A DNA stretch of 64,000 nucleotides from Bacteroidota bacterium (GCA_016868775.1 VGFT01000003.1:62001-126000); one strand, 5' to 3'; counted from the stretch's first letter, positions 53,073 through 62,840 are shown. Program-made: numbers and translations. The notes: a model not told the origin generated them from the letters alone.

Positions 53073-54170
53073 TTATTTGGGTGTGCGCCGATACATCCAA
53101 AGAGCTACCCCACCAAAGACCAGATTAGGCAACCAGGCAGCCAGGAGCGGTGAAAAATTTCCCTTTACCGCAAAGACCGTGGAAAATCGGTCGGAGAGGA
53201 TGTACAAGGATGCGATGGCGATTCCGATGGCCAGGTGCACACCGCTCCCGCCCCGCGTTTTTCGGCTGGCCACCACCACTCCAATGAGGGTCAGCAAGAC
53301 CACGCTCACCGGTGTAGCCGTTCGCCGGTACCACTCCACCTCCATGCTGCTGAGTCCCTCCGTCCCCCGTAACCGCTCCCGATGGATCAAAGCCTTCAAT
53401 TCCGGAGTGGTGAGCTTGTCTTTCAGATAGTCATCCCGTCGGAGCTCCTCGGGCCGCAGGGTCATGGCCAGCACCATCGTGTCGAGGTATCGGATCCGCT
53501 CGCCTACCGAATCCACATTCCGCTCCACCACCCGGTAAAGCTTCCACTTAAGCAGCGAGGTGTCCCAAGTCATAGTTTCGCCACGCAAATTGTAATAAAC
53601 CCGATTCCCCCTGATCCGCTCCAGAAAAAATCCCCGGGCGGTACGGCTGGCGGTATCGTAATCGCGTATGCCCACAAACGTGTTGGTGTCAATGCGCCGG
53701 TAAAAGCAATGCGCGCAGGTACTGAGTAATGCATTGCGGGTGGGATCGTTTTGATCGATGTACTTGGACTGAAATTCCGCGCGTATGATGTTGGCCTTCG
53801 GGATCCAATACCGACTGCCAAACCATAACAACAGGGCCAACAGTATGCCTCCCAACCAATAGGGCCGGAGAAAGCGATTATAGGGTGTGCCACTGGCTAA
53901 AATGGCTATGATCTCCGAGCGGGCCGCCATCCGGCTGGTGAAGAAGATGACCGCAATGAAGACAAACAACGGAAACAGCAAACTCCAGATATAGGGCACA
54001 AATCCGAAATAGTATTTCTCTAGGATCTGTCTCGTATTGAATTTTGCCCGCACAAAATCATCGGCGTGCTCGCTGCTGTCCACCGCCACAGCTACCAAGG
54101 TGAATAGCACCAGGCAGAAAAAGAAGGTGACCAGAAATTTTTTGAGGATATACCAGTCGATTCGTTGCAC
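53073..54170 (-). CDS. LptF/LptG-family LPS export permease
   Basis: A 365-residue inner-membrane permease of the YjgP/YjgQ family, which with LptB and LptC extracts LPS from the inner membrane. Three helices flank each side of a periplasmic jelly-roll: DWYILKKFLVTFFFCLVLFT at the start, IWSLLFPLFVFIAVIFFTSR, then PVSVVLLTLIGVVVASRKTR and WLPNLVFGGVALWMYR at the end. It begins 47 nt after tgt on the same strand. Whether it is the LptF or LptG paralogue is not decided by context, so no symbol is given. Confidence 0.9.
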   Translation of the reverse strand: MQRIDWYILKKFLVTFFFCLVLFTLVAVAVDSSEHADDFVRAKFNTRQILEKYYFGFVPYIWSLLFPLFVFIAVIFFTSRMAARSEIIAILASGTPYNRFLRPYWLGGILLALLLWFGSRYWIPKANIIRAEFQSKYIDQNDPTRNALLSTCAHCFYRRIDTNTFVGIRDYDTASRTARGFFLERIRGNRVYYNLRGETMTWDTSLLKWKLYRVVERNVDSVGERIRYLDTMVLAMTLRPEELRRDDYLKDKLTTPELKALIHRERLRGTEGLSSMEVEWYRRTATPVSVVLLTLIGVVVASRKTRGGSGVHLAIGIAIASLYILSDRFSTVFAVKGNFSPLLAAWLPNLVFGGVALWMYRRTPK

Positions 54171-54217
54171 GAGGGCAAATCTAATCCAAAAACCGGCGGC
54201 CAGCCGTTAAAATCGAC

Positions 54218-55351
54218 TCAACATTTTTGACGGAGACGGACCACCATTTCTGCTTTCCAGGAGGAGAAGTCGCCCGCCACGATATGCATCCGTGCCTCCC
54301 GCACCAACCACATATAAAAAGCCAAATTATGAACGCTGGCCAACGTGTAGGCGAGATACTCCTTTGCCTTGAACAAATGCCGTAAGTAGGCCTTGGTGTA
54401 TTGCTGACTGACCGGATTGGACAAACCCGGGTCCAAGGGCGAAAAATCTTTCTCCCATTTTTGATTGTCAATGTTCACGACTCCTTCTGTTGTAAAAAGC
54501 ATCGCATTGCGCCCATTTCGGGTGGGCATCACACAATCGAACATGTCTACGCCCAGCGCAATACACTCTAAAATGTTCCAAGGCGTACCCACTCCCATCA
54601 GGTAACGAGGCCGGTTTTGCGGCAAGTGCTCGCAACACCATCCACAGATTTCATACATCACCGGCTCGGGCTCCCCCACACTCAATCCCCCAATGGCATT
54701 TCCCACCGCCTGCTTTGAGTCGATGTAGTCGCAGGACTCCTTCCGCAAATCTTTGAACGTTCCTCCTTGTACAATGGGAAACAGATTCTGTGAATAGCCG
54801 TATTTCGGGGGAGTCTGATGAAAATGTTGCCAGCACCGGTCCAACCAGCGATGGGTCAGCTCCATCGAACGCTTTGCATAAGCATGATTGCAGGCACCCG
54901 GCGGACACTCATCAAAAGCCATGAGAATATCGCCGCCGATCGTTCGCTGAATATCCATTACCCGCTCCGGGGTGAATAGGTGTCGGCTTCCATCGATGTG
55001 TGACTGAAACGTAACGCCCTCTTCCTCGATTTTTCGGGTACCGGAAAGGGAAAACACCTGATACCCCCCACTGTCGGTTAAAATGGGCCTGTCCCACCCA
55101 TTGAACCGATGCAAGCCGCCGGCCGCCTCCAATACGTCTAACCCCGGACGCAAATAAAGATGGTAGGTATTTCCCAGTATGATGGAAGCGTTTACCTCTT
55201 CCCGCAGTTGTTGTTGGGTGACGGCCTTTACGCTTCCCACCGTACCCACCGGCATAAAGATGGGTGTCTCGATGCAACCGTGATCCGTTTCCATCACACC
55301 AGCTCGGGCGGCAGAAAGCAGATCGGTATGCACGCACTGAAAAGAAAGCAT
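54218..55351 (-). CDS. tgt: tRNA-guanine transglycosylase
   Basis: Tgt exchanges guanine-34 of GUN-anticodon tRNAs for preQ1 on the way to queuosine. The 377-residue protein has LTDSGGYQVFSLSGTRKIEE, the catalytic/binding aspartates in DILMAFDECPPG and LGVDMFDCVMPTRNGR, and GGLSVGEPEPVMYEI. The zinc-binding C-x-C-x2-C of the C-terminal region is absent: the segment reads DPGLSNPVSQQYTKAYLRHL, although the fourth ligand His in ASVHNLAFYM is kept. I recall this cysteine loss as a Bacteroidota variant. The start at 55351 gives the usual N-terminus; 55357 is possible. Confidence 0.93.
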   Translation of the reverse strand: MLSFQCVHTDLLSAARAGVMETDHGCIETPIFMPVGTVGSVKAVTQQQLREEVNASIILGNTYHLYLRPGLDVLEAAGGLHRFNGWDRPILTDSGGYQVFSLSGTRKIEEEGVTFQSHIDGSRHLFTPERVMDIQRTIGGDILMAFDECPPGACNHAYAKRSMELTHRWLDRCWQHFHQTPPKYGYSQNLFPIVQGGTFKDLRKESCDYIDSKQAVGNAIGGLSVGEPEPVMYEICGWCCEHLPQNRPRYLMGVGTPWNILECIALGVDMFDCVMPTRNGRNAMLFTTEGVVNIDNQKWEKDFSPLDPGLSNPVSQQYTKAYLRHLFKAKEYLAYTLASVHNLAFYMWLVREARMHIVAGDFSSWKAEMVVRLRQKC

Positions 55352-55396
55352 TGGCATAAAGGTAAAGTTCGTTGATGCGGACGGAAGCACAGCATT

Positions 55397-56578
55397 GTGG
55401 AAAGCTTTTTCGAAGAAATGTTTTTCTGGCTGACCTCGATATTTACTTTTGTGCCCATGCCAATAGAGAACTGGGGAGCGATCATCTTTTACATATTTGC
55501 GAGCATCAGTGGGATCCAGCTATTTTACTACTCCTGGTTTTTCGCCCGCGTCGCCTTCTACAAGAAAAAATCCCGCAGCGGAACGATCCAACACCCGGTG
55601 TCGGTCGTGATCTGTGCACGGGACGAAGACGAAAACCTGGCCCGCAACCTGCCCGGCGTGCTGGTACAGAAATACCCCACCACCCATGAAGTCGTGGTGG
55701 TAAACGACAATTCAGTAGATGACTCCAAGTACATTTTACAGGAACTAAAAAAAACATTTCGCTCGCTACACGTGGTCGATCTCACACAAGAAGCAAAACT
55801 CATCTCGGGAAAAAAATATCCCCTCTCCATCGGTATCCGGGAAGCAAAACATGAGATCCTGTTGCTGACCGATGCCGATTGTGTGCCCTCCAGCGAGGAC
55901 TGGATGTTCAAAATGCAAGATGCCTACGACGAAGGCATTGAAGTAGTACTGGGATACGGGGCTTACCACCGAAAAAAAGGACTGCTGAACAAGCTCATCC
56001 GGTTTGAAACCTTCCACACGGCCCTGCAATATCTTTCCTATGCCCTGGCCGGAATTCCCTACATGGGCGTCGGCAGAAATCTCTCTTACAAAAAAGATCT
56101 TTTCCTGCGCAACCGCGGATTCTCCTCCATCAACCACATCCCCAGCGGCGACGACGACTTGTTCATTAATCGCGTGGCTACAAAGAAAAATACCCGCGTC
56201 GTGCTCGATCCAGATGCCATCACCCGTTCCATTCCCAAAACCACCTGGTCGGGTTGGTTGCGACAAAAATCACGCCACTATACCACTGCGAAATTTTACA
56301 AGCCCAAGCATAAATTCTTACTTGGTCTTTATTTCATCACCCAATTCATCTATTACCCCCTATTTATTCTGGCCCTCTGCTTCTTCGACTGGCGCTGGGT
56401 ATTGGGCGTTTTTGGCATTCGATTCCTATGGCAGACAATCGTCCTCTACCGATCCATGCGTAAATTAGGAGAAGGCGATCTCTGGCCTTGGTTCCTGCTA
56501 CTGGACATGTGGATGTTCTTCTATTATCTCATCTTTGCCCCAGCCCTCTGGCGTCGGCCTACCCGCAGCTGGAATTAG
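55397..56578 (+). CDS. Family 2 glycosyltransferase, membrane-bound
   Basis: A 393-residue processive-type GT2 with an N-terminal helix (IIFYIFASISGIQLFYYSWF), a GT-A domain (VSVVICARDEDENLARNLPG, VVVNDNSVDDSKY, the DxD-type LLLTDADCVPSSEDW, acceptor SGDDDLFINR and the RQKSRH variant of QxxRW), and three C-terminal helices from about residue 305. It probably adds sugars to a cell-surface glycan or lipid. Start is GTG 55397, or ATG 55418. It is divergent from tgt across 45 nt and 4 nt ahead of rsmG. The product is unknown. Confidence 0.87.
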   Translation: MESFFEEMFFWLTSIFTFVPMPIENWGAIIFYIFASISGIQLFYYSWFFARVAFYKKKSRSGTIQHPVSVVICARDEDENLARNLPGVLVQKYPTTHEVVVVNDNSVDDSKYILQELKKTFRSLHVVDLTQEAKLISGKKYPLSIGIREAKHEILLLTDADCVPSSEDWMFKMQDAYDEGIEVVLGYGAYHRKKGLLNKLIRFETFHTALQYLSYALAGIPYMGVGRNLSYKKDLFLRNRGFSSINHIPSGDDDLFINRVATKKNTRVVLDPDAITRSIPKTTWSGWLRQKSRHYTTAKFYKPKHKFLLGLYFITQFIYYPLFILALCFFDWRWVLGVFGIRFLWQTIVLYRSMRKLGEGDLWPWFLLLDMWMFFYYLIFAPALWRRPTRSWN

Positions 56579-56582
56579 ATAC

Positions 56583-57215
56583 ATGGACATCCTCCTGAAA
56601 TATTTTTCGGATTTCACACCCCAACAAACCGAACAGTTTGCGGCATTGGAAGAACATTACCGCGACTGGAATCAAAAGATCAACGTCATCTCCCGAAAAG
56701 ATATTGACGCCCTCTACGAACGCCACGTGCTTCACTCCCTGAGCATCGCCGCTGCTTTTGACTGGATGCCCGGTACCAGCGTGATCGACATTGGGTGCGG
56801 CGGCGGATTTCCGGGACTGCCCCTCGCCATCTACTACCCCCACGTGACATTTCACCTGGTTGACAGCATCGCCAAAAAACTCACCGTAGTAAACCAGATC
56901 GCCGAAGCCATCGGCCTCCAAAACCTAACCACCCAACACGCCCGGGCCGAATCCATCCGCGATCGAACATTCGACTTCGCCGTCTCCCGCGCCGTGGCCG
57001 CTCTCCCCGAACTTTGGTCCTGGGCCAAACCCCTGCTCAAATCCCCCAACAAAACGCTTCCCGGCAATCACCCACCCGGATTGATCTGCCTGAAAGGCGG
57101 TGACCTGAATGAGGAAATACAACAAAGCGGTAGCCTCCCCTGTATCGTGCGCGTCAAAGATCTTTTTCCGGAACCCTTCTTCGAAGACAAATACCTGCTC
57201 TATCTAGCAAAATAG
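56583..57215 (+). CDS. rsmG: 16S rRNA (guanine-527-N7)-methyltransferase RsmG
   Basis: RsmG methylates N7 of G527 in 16S rRNA using SAM. The 210-residue protein has the SAM site SVIDIGCGGGFPGLPLAIYY, HVLHSLSIAAAF, VDSIAKKLTVVNQIAEAIGL and FDFAVSRAVAALPEL. The ATG at 56583 follows the glycosyltransferase stop by 4 nt, so the two are co-transcribed. The gidA/mnmG partner common elsewhere is not here. Confidence 0.95.
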   Translation: MDILLKYFSDFTPQQTEQFAALEEHYRDWNQKINVISRKDIDALYERHVLHSLSIAAAFDWMPGTSVIDIGCGGGFPGLPLAIYYPHVTFHLVDSIAKKLTVVNQIAEAIGLQNLTTQHARAESIRDRTFDFAVSRAVAALPELWSWAKPLLKSPNKTLPGNHPPGLICLKGGDLNEEIQQSGSLPCIVRVKDLFPEPFFEDKYLLYLAK

Positions 57216-57267
57216 TCTACCGCAAAGTAGTATATTGAATTCTCGGCGAGAGACTGAATTTTACCCC

Positions 57268-57915
57268 ATGAGTAAGATCGGCGTTGTACTAGTGGAGGAC
57301 CAGGCGGACATGCGTTCGGTGGTTAAAGACATTATCAATCTTTCGGCGGATTGCATTTGTTTGGGTGCGGCTGGTACGCCTGCGGAGGCGCGGGAATTTA
57401 CTCTAACGATGAAACCAGAGGTGGTGTTGATGGATGTGCACCTGAATGCATCGGAGAACGGGATCGATCTGATCCGCGAATTGAAGCAGAAGTTACCTGA
57501 AACACAATTCATGATCTTTTCTGTTTTTGAGGATGAGGACACGATCTTCGATGCGTTGCAGGTCGGAGCGACGGGTTATCTGATCAAGCAAACCGATCCA
57601 CCCGACATGCTGGAGGCCATCAAGGATTTATCGCAAGGGGGTGCGCCCATGAGTGGCACGATCGCTCGCAAAGTGATCGCCAATTTTCAAGCGCAGCCCG
57701 ATCGAAAAATTTCATCGAAATCCGCCGACATGCATACCTTAACCATACGCGAGCGGGAGATATTAGAGCAATTGGCCAGGGGCCTCATTTACAAAGAGAT
57801 CGCGGCGAACGTAAATTTATCGCCGGAAACGGTTCGCAAGCACGTGTATAATATCTATCTGAAACTGCACGTGTCCAACCGCGTAGAGGCCGTCAATCGG
57901 TTTTACGGTCGCTGA
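57268..57915 (+). CDS. NarL/LuxR-family response regulator
   Basis: A 215-residue two-component response regulator. The receiver domain shows the acidic pair VEDQADMRS, the phosphoacceptor Asp in VVLMDVHLNASENG, the Ser in MIFSVFEDED and the Lys in GYLIKQTDPPD. The GerE/LuxR HTH is LTIREREILEQLARGLIYKE, IAANVNLSPETVRKHVYNIY. No sensor kinase is adjacent, so it is an orphan here. The ATG at 57268 is preferred over an in-frame start 33 nt upstream. Its stop abuts the convergent peptidase gene. Confidence 0.92.
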   Translation: MSKIGVVLVEDQADMRSVVKDIINLSADCICLGAAGTPAEAREFTLTMKPEVVLMDVHLNASENGIDLIRELKQKLPETQFMIFSVFEDEDTIFDALQVGATGYLIKQTDPPDMLEAIKDLSQGGAPMSGTIARKVIANFQAQPDRKISSKSADMHTLTIREREILEQLARGLIYKEIAANVNLSPETVRKHVYNIYLKLHVSNRVEAVNRFYGR

Positions 57916-59751
57916 TCACCAACTCAGGGACAGTTTATTGTTACTTCGGTTGATGTCCGCCATACGCAGCGAAGCGTCGATCTCCAACAGCCGAATATCT
58001 GCCAATTTTCGATTACACGTCAGCGTATATACCTCGTGCGTCCATTTCCAGGGAGCGTACGAAAAACGGGCGATAGAATCCTCTGCCGGTTTTTGTCCAT
58101 ACATCAGATCCAGCGGGATGTAATGGTTCTCGACTGAGTTATCGGTAAATCGAATTTGCAAATCGATGGGCATTGGCATGAGTCCGATGCGACGTAAGCG
58201 GATCTTGGTCTGCCCGTCTACTTCATAGAGCGAATCAATGCTGTAATCAATGGTTTTTGTAGAGTATACCCAATACTCTTTATACCAATCCAATTTCAAG
58301 CCGCTTCGCTTTTCAGCCAAGCGTATAAAATCCGATGCGTTCGGATGCTTGAAGCGCCATTGCTGATAATAATCCAGCAACAATTGATCGCGCCTAGCTG
58401 CGCCCATGACATATCCCAGTTGCTCCAGGAACACGGCTCCTTTTATATAAGCGGCGGCGGAGTAAGCGGAATTGGTATTGAAATGGTCGGCGTGTGTAGT
58501 GAGGGGCTCCTCTCTTCCACTCTTCACCAAACTTAGATACCCTTGATAACTTCCTTCGTACGCAAATCCTGTATTTCCCTCTAGTAGCGCGCTGATTCGG
58601 TCTTCGGAATAGGAGGTAAAGCCCTCGTCCATCCAGGCATAGAGCAATTCGTTTGTTGCCATTAATCCGTGATACCAATTGTGCAGCCACTCGTGCAACC
58701 AGGCACCCGGCCCAACCAGTAAGGTAGCCATTGGATATTCCATTCCCCCATCCCCGCCGTGAATGAAGGAATATTGACGATATGGATACACGCCAAAGGT
58801 TTTTTCGATCATTGGAAACGCCCGTGCTGCATCGTCCAATACTTTTTCCCATTGAGCCGGAGTCGCGTTACTCATTTTGTACAGTAAATGCAACGTAACG
58901 CTGTCGTTGACCTTTCGGGTTTTATGGATGTACTCAGGATCTGCCGCCCACATAAAATCATGTACGTTGGGCGCATTAAATCGCCACGTCAGCTTAGGGG
59001 TAGCGGGACGTTTCACGACGGCCTTCTCCGGCTCGTAGCCGTACCCGATCTCCAGAGGGTTTTGCAAATACCCCGTTCCGCCCAGAATGTAATTTCGATC
59101 GATCGAGATATTCACCTCATAATCGCCCCAGACCCCATAGAATTCCCTTCCTACATAGGGAGTCGGATGCCAACCCTCATAGTCGTATTCACAGAGCTTG
59201 GGATACCACTGACTCATGGAATAGCGAACCTTGGAGGTCGCGTTATCCCGACCACTGCGCCGGATCTGTAAAGGCACCTGCGCTTCAAACTCCATCTCCA
59301 ACTTTACCTTGGTATGCGGCAAGATGGGTTTGTCCAACGTTACCTCTAAAATAGTCTCCCACTCTTGGTAAGCTTGTGCCCGTCCATTCATTTTCAAGGA
59401 AAGTACCTTCTGGTAGCCAATCTCATTGGGACGAAGGTTGGCAATCCGATCGCGCACGCGCATGTCCCAGTCGGCGCCACGCCCAGTTGGAATGGTTCCC
59501 TGACGGCGACTCCGCACATCCATCATGCTGCCCGGTTGAAACGCATTGAAATAAAGATGATAGAATAACTTATACAGGGTATCCGGAGAATTATTCCAGT
59601 ATTCAAGCTGTTGCTTTCCGGTGAATCGGTTAGTCGCAACATCCATATCAATATCCATCTTGTACTTCACGCGCTGTTGCCAACGATCGGGTTGTGCCAG
59701 TACCGACTGAGAAATCAAGCAGCATGCAAAAAATAGTATTGAGGACCGCAT
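57916..59751 (-). CDS. Secreted M1-family metallopeptidase
   Basis: A 611-residue exported zinc peptidase of the M1 (aminopeptidase N-like) family. It has a signal peptide (SILFFACCLISQSVLAQ), an N-terminal beta domain (VATNRFTGKQQLEYWNNSP), the exopeptidase motif variant GGDGGMEYPMATL, and the zinc site LHEWLHNWYHG followed by the Glu of WMDEGFTSYSED, which is HEXXH-18-E. It lies 22 nt after rsmI, last in the pepP-pssA-purS-rsmI run. It probably trims peptides in the periplasm or at the surface; there is no T9SS domain. Confidence 0.92.
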   Translation of the reverse strand: MRSSILFFACCLISQSVLAQPDRWQQRVKYKMDIDMDVATNRFTGKQQLEYWNNSPDTLYKLFYHLYFNAFQPGSMMDVRSRRQGTIPTGRGADWDMRVRDRIANLRPNEIGYQKVLSLKMNGRAQAYQEWETILEVTLDKPILPHTKVKLEMEFEAQVPLQIRRSGRDNATSKVRYSMSQWYPKLCEYDYEGWHPTPYVGREFYGVWGDYEVNISIDRNYILGGTGYLQNPLEIGYGYEPEKAVVKRPATPKLTWRFNAPNVHDFMWAADPEYIHKTRKVNDSVTLHLLYKMSNATPAQWEKVLDDAARAFPMIEKTFGVYPYRQYSFIHGGDGGMEYPMATLLVGPGAWLHEWLHNWYHGLMATNELLYAWMDEGFTSYSEDRISALLEGNTGFAYEGSYQGYLSLVKSGREEPLTTHADHFNTNSAYSAAAYIKGAVFLEQLGYVMGAARRDQLLLDYYQQWRFKHPNASDFIRLAEKRSGLKLDWYKEYWVYSTKTIDYSIDSLYEVDGQTKIRLRRIGLMPMPIDLQIRFTDNSVENHYIPLDLMYGQKPAEDSIARFSYAPWKWTHEVYTLTCNRKLADIRLLEIDASLRMADINRSNNKLSLSW

Positions 59752-59773
59752 AAAAAAAGATTTAATGATTAGG

Positions 59774-60439
59774 TTATTCGTTTCCGGCAACGACGATCAC
59801 GAGCTCGCCTTTGACGCCTTTGTTTTTAAAATGCTCAGCCACTTCCTCCAAAGTACCGCGTGCGGTTTCCTCGTGCAACTTGGTGAGTTCTCGACTCACC
59901 GAGCAGCGCCGCTGCGCCCCGAACACCGCTTGAAACTCGTGGAGGGTTTTTTCCAGTCGGTGAGGCGATTCATAAAAAATCAAGGTACGAGACTCCTCTG
60001 CCAATTGTTTCAGCAGGGTTTGCCTTCCTTTTTTCTGTGGAAGAAATCCTTCGAAACAAAATCGGTTGGATGGAATACCGCTGTTCACCAATGCCGGCAC
60101 AAAAGCGGTGGCTCCGGGCAGTGTTTCGACGGGGATGCCCACGCGGATCGCTTCGCGTACCAACAAAAAGGCCGGGTCAGAGATCCCGGGCGTACCCGCA
60201 TCGGTGATCAAGGCCATTTTTTTTCCACTCATCAGCTGATTCACCAAATGCGTCAAGACTTGATGCTCATTGTGCTGGTGGTACGGCGTGATCGGCTTCT
60301 CGATCGAATAATGCTTTAATAATACAGAACTGGTTCGGGTATCCTCGGCTAGTATGAGGTCTACCGTGCGAAGAACCTCCAAAGCTCGAAGGGTAATATC
60401 TTGGAGGTTACCGATGGGTGTTGGAACCAGATAAAGCAT
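59774..60439 (-). CDS. rsmI: 16S rRNA (cytidine-1402-2'-O)-methyltransferase RsmI
   Basis: RsmI adds the 2'-O-methyl group to C1402 in the ribosomal P site. The 221-residue protein has the SAM tetrapyrrole-methylase fold: LYLVPTPIGNLQDITLRALE, LILAEDTRTSSVLLKHYSI, LITDAGTPGISDPAFLLV, GATAFVPALVNSG and FYESPHRLEKTL. It begins 2 nt after purS stops, within a tight operon. Confidence 0.96.
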   Translation of the reverse strand: MLYLVPTPIGNLQDITLRALEVLRTVDLILAEDTRTSSVLLKHYSIEKPITPYHQHNEHQVLTHLVNQLMSGKKMALITDAGTPGISDPAFLLVREAIRVGIPVETLPGATAFVPALVNSGIPSNRFCFEGFLPQKKGRQTLLKQLAEESRTLIFYESPHRLEKTLHEFQAVFGAQRRCSVSRELTKLHEETARGTLEEVAEHFKNKGVKGELVIVVAGNE

Positions 60440-60441
60440 GG

Positions 60442-60690
60442 CTATGAATCAACGTGTACCTCGTAATACTCCATCACCGCATTGCAAAGCAATTGCTTGG
60501 CACAAGAATCCGCTACGGCGCGGGCCTGGTCTATATTGGCCGCCTCCACATTCAACGTGATCTTTTTCCCTATACGAACGTCTTTAACCCCCGTGATGCC
60601 CAAGCTGGACAGTCCACCCAGGACTGCCTTTCCTTGAGGATCCAGCAAATCTTTCAGTGGCATAACGTGTACGTGAACCGTAAAATTCAT
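60442..60690 (-). CDS. purS: Phosphoribosylformylglycinamidine synthase subunit PurS
   Basis: PurS (82 residues) is the small structural subunit of the PurLQS complex of purine synthesis, shuttling ammonia between PurQ and PurL. The sequence MNFTVHVHVMPLKDLLDPQG, KAVLGGLSSLGITGVKDVRI, GKKITLNVEA matches the family. The start overlaps the pssA stop by 4 nt. Its presence predicts separate PurL and PurQ elsewhere; neither is in the window. Confidence 0.92.
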   Translation of the reverse strand: MNFTVHVHVMPLKDLLDPQGKAVLGGLSSLGITGVKDVRIGKKITLNVEAANIDQARAVADSCAKQLLCNAVMEYYEVHVDS

Positions 60691-61451
60691 CGGATTCGTT
60701 TTTGGAAAAACAAAGATACGAGAACGTAGGTGGCAAAAATGGGTAGTGCAGCCGACCACCTCATCCAAAACGTCAAGCCCACACCGATTCCTAGGAATAG
60801 GTATCGAGCCTGATTTTCTTTCCAACCAAACGAATGCATTTTGATGTTCATCATGGGCAATCGAACCACCATGGCCGCCGAAAGAATGAAGGAAATCAAG
60901 TACAAAAACCATGGTTCCTGCAACCAGCGTACCAGCCAGGATCGACCCTCCATCCAATACGCGAGCGGGAAGGAAGCAACGGTTAATCCCACCATCGGCG
61001 AAGGCACCCCTTCAAAATGATCCAACTTCGGCGGGGTGATATTGAAACGAGCCAACCGCCATGCAGCGGCCAACGGTATCAGAAAAGCCGGTAATAAATT
61101 CAAGACGGAGGCATCCATAGCCGTCTGCTCGGTCGACCAACCCAGTCGAAAAAAAGAAAATAAGATCATCCCCGGCGCAACGCCAAACGTAACTACATCC
61201 GCCAGCGAATCCAACTGAATCCCCATCGCCGAGTCAGCCTTTAATAACCGAGCCAATCGACCATCAAAGAAATCCAATACCGCCGCAACGCCTATGAATA
61301 CAGAAGCCATCCCAATCGAAGCCGGTAAATCGAAAAAAAGAGTACCCTGATCCGTTGAAACCAGCACCATGCCTTCGGTCAACAAAAAAGCAATGGCCAG
61401 ACAACCACATAGCAAATTCAGCAGGGTAAGTAAATTGGGTATGAATTTCAT
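60687..61451 (-). CDS. pssA: CDP-diacylglycerol-serine O-phosphatidyltransferase
   Basis: PssA makes phosphatidylserine, the precursor of phosphatidylethanolamine, in the inner membrane. The 254-residue protein has the CDP-alcohol phosphatidyltransferase motif, read as VLDFFDGRLARLLKADS then MGIQLDSLADVVTFGVAPG, and about eight hydrophobic helices (PNLLTLLNLLCGCLAIAFLL onward). It overlaps pepP upstream and purS downstream by 4 nt each, indicating coupled translation. Confidence 0.94.
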   Translation of the reverse strand: MKFIPNLLTLLNLLCGCLAIAFLLTEGMVLVSTDQGTLFFDLPASIGMASVFIGVAAVLDFFDGRLARLLKADSAMGIQLDSLADVVTFGVAPGMILFSFFRLGWSTEQTAMDASVLNLLPAFLIPLAAAWRLARFNITPPKLDHFEGVPSPMVGLTVASFPLAYWMEGRSWLVRWLQEPWFLYLISFILSAAMVVRLPMMNIKMHSFGWKENQARYLFLGIGVGLTFWMRWSAALPIFATYVLVSLFFQKRIR

Positions 61452-62746
61452 CGAGTCGACTTTTTCATGCAGGTTTCAATATCGTCCACGGTGATGGGAA
61501 TGTTTTTCATTAGGTCCTGATTCCCCGACCGGGTAATCCATACATTGTTTTCGATCCGGACCCCCATTTTCTCTTCCTCTATATAAATGCCGGGTTCTAC
61601 CGTAAACAACATGCCCGCCTGAATGGGCGCCGTACGCGTGCCCAGGTCGTGTACATCAATGCCCAAATGATGCGAGATGCCGTGGTAAAGATATTTCCGG
61701 TAGGCCCGATTCTCCGGATCCTCATTTTTGACATCCGATTTGCGCAACAACCCAATCTTGAGGAATTGCTGCGTGGCCGCCTCCCCTACTTTGTCCGTAT
61801 AATCCAAAATAGTGATGCCGGGCTTCAACAACGATTTGGCATAATCATGCAAATGCAAACAAGCATTGTATACGGTTTTTTGGCGACGCGTGAATTTCCC
61901 ATTCACCGGAACGGTCCGGGTCAGATCGGCACAATACCCGCCATACTCCGCCCCAAAATCCATCAACAACAATTCGCCGTCGCGGCATTCCTGATTGTTG
62001 CTAACATAGTGCAACGTACGGGCCCGATCACCGCTGGCGATGATGCTGCCATAAGCCGGACCGGTAGCGCGCTGCGATAAGAATGAATGCCAGATCTCGG
62101 CTTCGATCTCGTATTCCATCACCCCCGGACGAATAAATTCCATTACCCGGCGAAACGTTTTATCGGTGATCTGAATGGCTTTTTTTACCACCTCTACCTC
62201 CTCGCGGGTTTTAATGGCACGCAGGTCTTTCATCAGCACCGCCGCCCGCTGGTATTGATGCAGCGGATAACGGGCCTTCATCTCATCGATGAACCGATAC
62301 TCGCGCGTTCGAAGCAAACTGGACTTCCGATCGTTTTCATTGCTGTCCAAATAAATGTACTCCGCCAAATGAATCCAAGGTTGAAGAAGCGCATCAACGC
62401 TATCCAGCCAAACAATGGTCTGTATGCCGCTGATGTCCCTCGCTTCGCCGGCACGGAGCCGCTTCCCATCCCATTTCTCCTTGAGCTCGTTGGGGCGGAC
62501 CAACACCAATACCTCGCGGTACTTGGGATCGGGATTGTCGGGAAACAAGATCACCATCGAATCTTCCTGTGTTACGCCCGATAGCCAAAACAAATCACTG
62601 TTCTGCTTGAACGGATAATGGGCATCGGCATTGACAGGCACTTCGTCGTTGCTGACGAAAATGGCAATGGCGTTTTTCTTCATTCGGGACTGAAATCGAG
62701 CCCGGTTCCGGACAAAAAGGGCCGAATCCAATGGTGTGTATTTCAT
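61448..62746 (-). CDS. pepP: Xaa-Pro aminopeptidase
   Basis: An M24B metallopeptidase that removes N-terminal residues linked to proline. The 432-residue protein has an N-terminal creatinase-like domain (YPFKQNSDLFWLSGVTQEDS) and the pita-bread catalytic domain with all five metal ligands: Asp in LLMDFGAEYGGYCADLTRTV (two Asp), His in YHGISHHLGIDVHD, Glu in FTVEPGIYIEEE and Glu in VRIENNVWIT. No signal peptide is seen, so it is cytoplasmic. It is first of the five-gene operon. Confidence 0.95.
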   Translation of the reverse strand: MKYTPLDSALFVRNRARFQSRMKKNAIAIFVSNDEVPVNADAHYPFKQNSDLFWLSGVTQEDSMVILFPDNPDPKYREVLVLVRPNELKEKWDGKRLRAGEARDISGIQTIVWLDSVDALLQPWIHLAEYIYLDSNENDRKSSLLRTREYRFIDEMKARYPLHQYQRAAVLMKDLRAIKTREEVEVVKKAIQITDKTFRRVMEFIRPGVMEYEIEAEIWHSFLSQRATGPAYGSIIASGDRARTLHYVSNNQECRDGELLLMDFGAEYGGYCADLTRTVPVNGKFTRRQKTVYNACLHLHDYAKSLLKPGITILDYTDKVGEAATQQFLKIGLLRKSDVKNEDPENRAYRKYLYHGISHHLGIDVHDLGTRTAPIQAGMLFTVEPGIYIEEEKMGVRIENNVWITRSGNQDLMKNIPITVDDIETCMKKSTR

Positions 62747-62840
62747 GTCAAAATTTTATAACTCATTCAAAATTAACGGAAAAAACAAGTAAAAACCAGG
62801 CATCACACAGGCCTGATCCGTTAAAAATCAATCCCATTTG

